Shown: in pieces, positions 63,785 to 64,000 of the stretch
Position numbering within the stretch: the stretch's first letter is position 1
How the letters are laid out: the number at the start of each line of letters is the position of its first letter
Assembly: GCA_035301985.1 (NCBI GenBank)
Contig: DATGTE010000003.1
Location: 75,029 to 139,028, forward strand
Length of the DNA stretch: 64,000 nucleotides
Origin: DASUXY01 sp035301985
GTDB lineage: Bacteria; Bacillota; Bacilli; Bacillales; Amphibacillaceae
Reading direction: 5' to 3'
Notes under the pieces: generated by a model
Told to the model about the DNA's origin: nothing
The model's input: only the letters and a program-made list of their open reading frames with translations
Databases searched by the model: none
Position numbers and translations under genes: made by a program

Positions 63785-63890
63785 GTCGCCATTTTGAAGC
63801 GACGATGAGTTCGAAAAAACATTTTAAAAAAGATGTTGACAAAGAACTTAACGATATGTTATATTAATAAAGTCGCTAATTTGAAGCGAC
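63785..63890 (+). repeat. Two direct repeats of a GTCGC..ATTTGAAGCGAC hairpin box
   Basis: GTCGCCATTTTGAAGCGAC at 63785–63803 and GTCGCTAATTTGAAGCGAC at 63872–63890, each a short hairpin just past its promoter, near the expected +1 region. Confidence 0.8.
63836..63864 (+). promoter_or_regulatory. rRNA operon promoter P2
   Basis: Perfect TTGACA at 63836–63841 and TTATAT (or TATATT one base later) at 63859–63864. Like P1 it is followed by a GTCGC...GCGAC hairpin. Confidence 0.8.
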
Positions 63891-63899
63891 AAAATGATT

Positions 63900-63930
63900 T
63901 GCTCTTTGAAAACTGAACAGAACAACCAGT
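63900..63930 (+). promoter_or_regulatory. rRNA antitermination boxA region
   Basis: TGCTCTTTGAAAACTGAACA matches the boxA-containing leader found before Bacillus 16S rRNA. The 16S gene must begin just beyond the window. Confidence 0.82.
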
Positions 63931-64000
63931 ATGTCAGGAAAATAGAAATCTCTGTTTTCTTTTAAACCCAGAAGGTTTACCTTTTGGATAACGAAGCTAA

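Overview
The window is a low-GC chromosomal segment from an endospore-forming member of the Bacillaceae. The gene order follows the Bacillus subtilis thrS–pheST–mutS2–sdh–racE–rph backbone. Sporulation genes (ytxC, sspI, gerE, gerM), T-box leaders, a menaquinone-type sdhCAB operon, AGGAGG ribosome binding sites and frequent TTG/GTG starts all fit. The species cannot be fixed from the sequence alone.

Core region 1 (1–40965) runs in order: nrdR, dnaB, dnaI, ytxC; thrS behind a T-box; the infC-rpmI-rplT operon behind an L20 autoregulatory leader; a VTT membrane protein, ysdB, a dimeric dUTPase and an M42 aminopeptidase. Next comes a minus-strand three-gene ABC-2 exporter operon and a large acidic membrane-anchored protein, then sspI, a SpoU-type RNA methyltransferase, pheST behind a second T-box, rnhC, zapA, cvpA, polX, mutS2 and a DUF350 protein. 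It ends with the fatty acid oxidation set (lcfA, fadR, fadB, etfB, etfA), trxA, uvrC, yslB, sdhCAB and a hot-dog thioesterase. Several promoters are close to sigma-A consensus, and a textbook FadR operator sits on the fadR promoter.

The accessory island (about 41038–58268) is inserted inside the sporulation regulator gene gerE. A complete gerE lies at the left edge (40966–41190). A second, diverged copy of only its 5' two thirds, including a sigma-K-type promoter, lies at the right edge (58269–58421). The copies share an exact 60-bp block starting at the same codon. This is what a site-specific element that carries a replacement 5' end of its target gene would leave. The island holds a decapitated large serine recombinase, restriction-modification debris (DUF3427-HNH nuclease plus the C-terminus of a cytosine methyltransferase), a CPCC protein, a SAM methyltransferase, a regulated ABC-2 exporter operon ending in a 32-residue membrane peptide, a frameshifted cysteine-rich bacteriocin-like gene with a two-helix partner, a helicase tail, and broken IS elements (IS1182, IS200/IS605, IS110, ISL3, three IS21-type).

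Core region 2 (58422–64000) resumes with ysmB (MarR), racE, gerM, rph, the ITP/XTP pyrophosphatase gene and a YfcE-type phosphoesterase, then tRNA-Gly(TCC), tRNA-Ile(GAT) and the tandem promoters and boxA of an rRNA operon. The 16S gene itself starts beyond the window.
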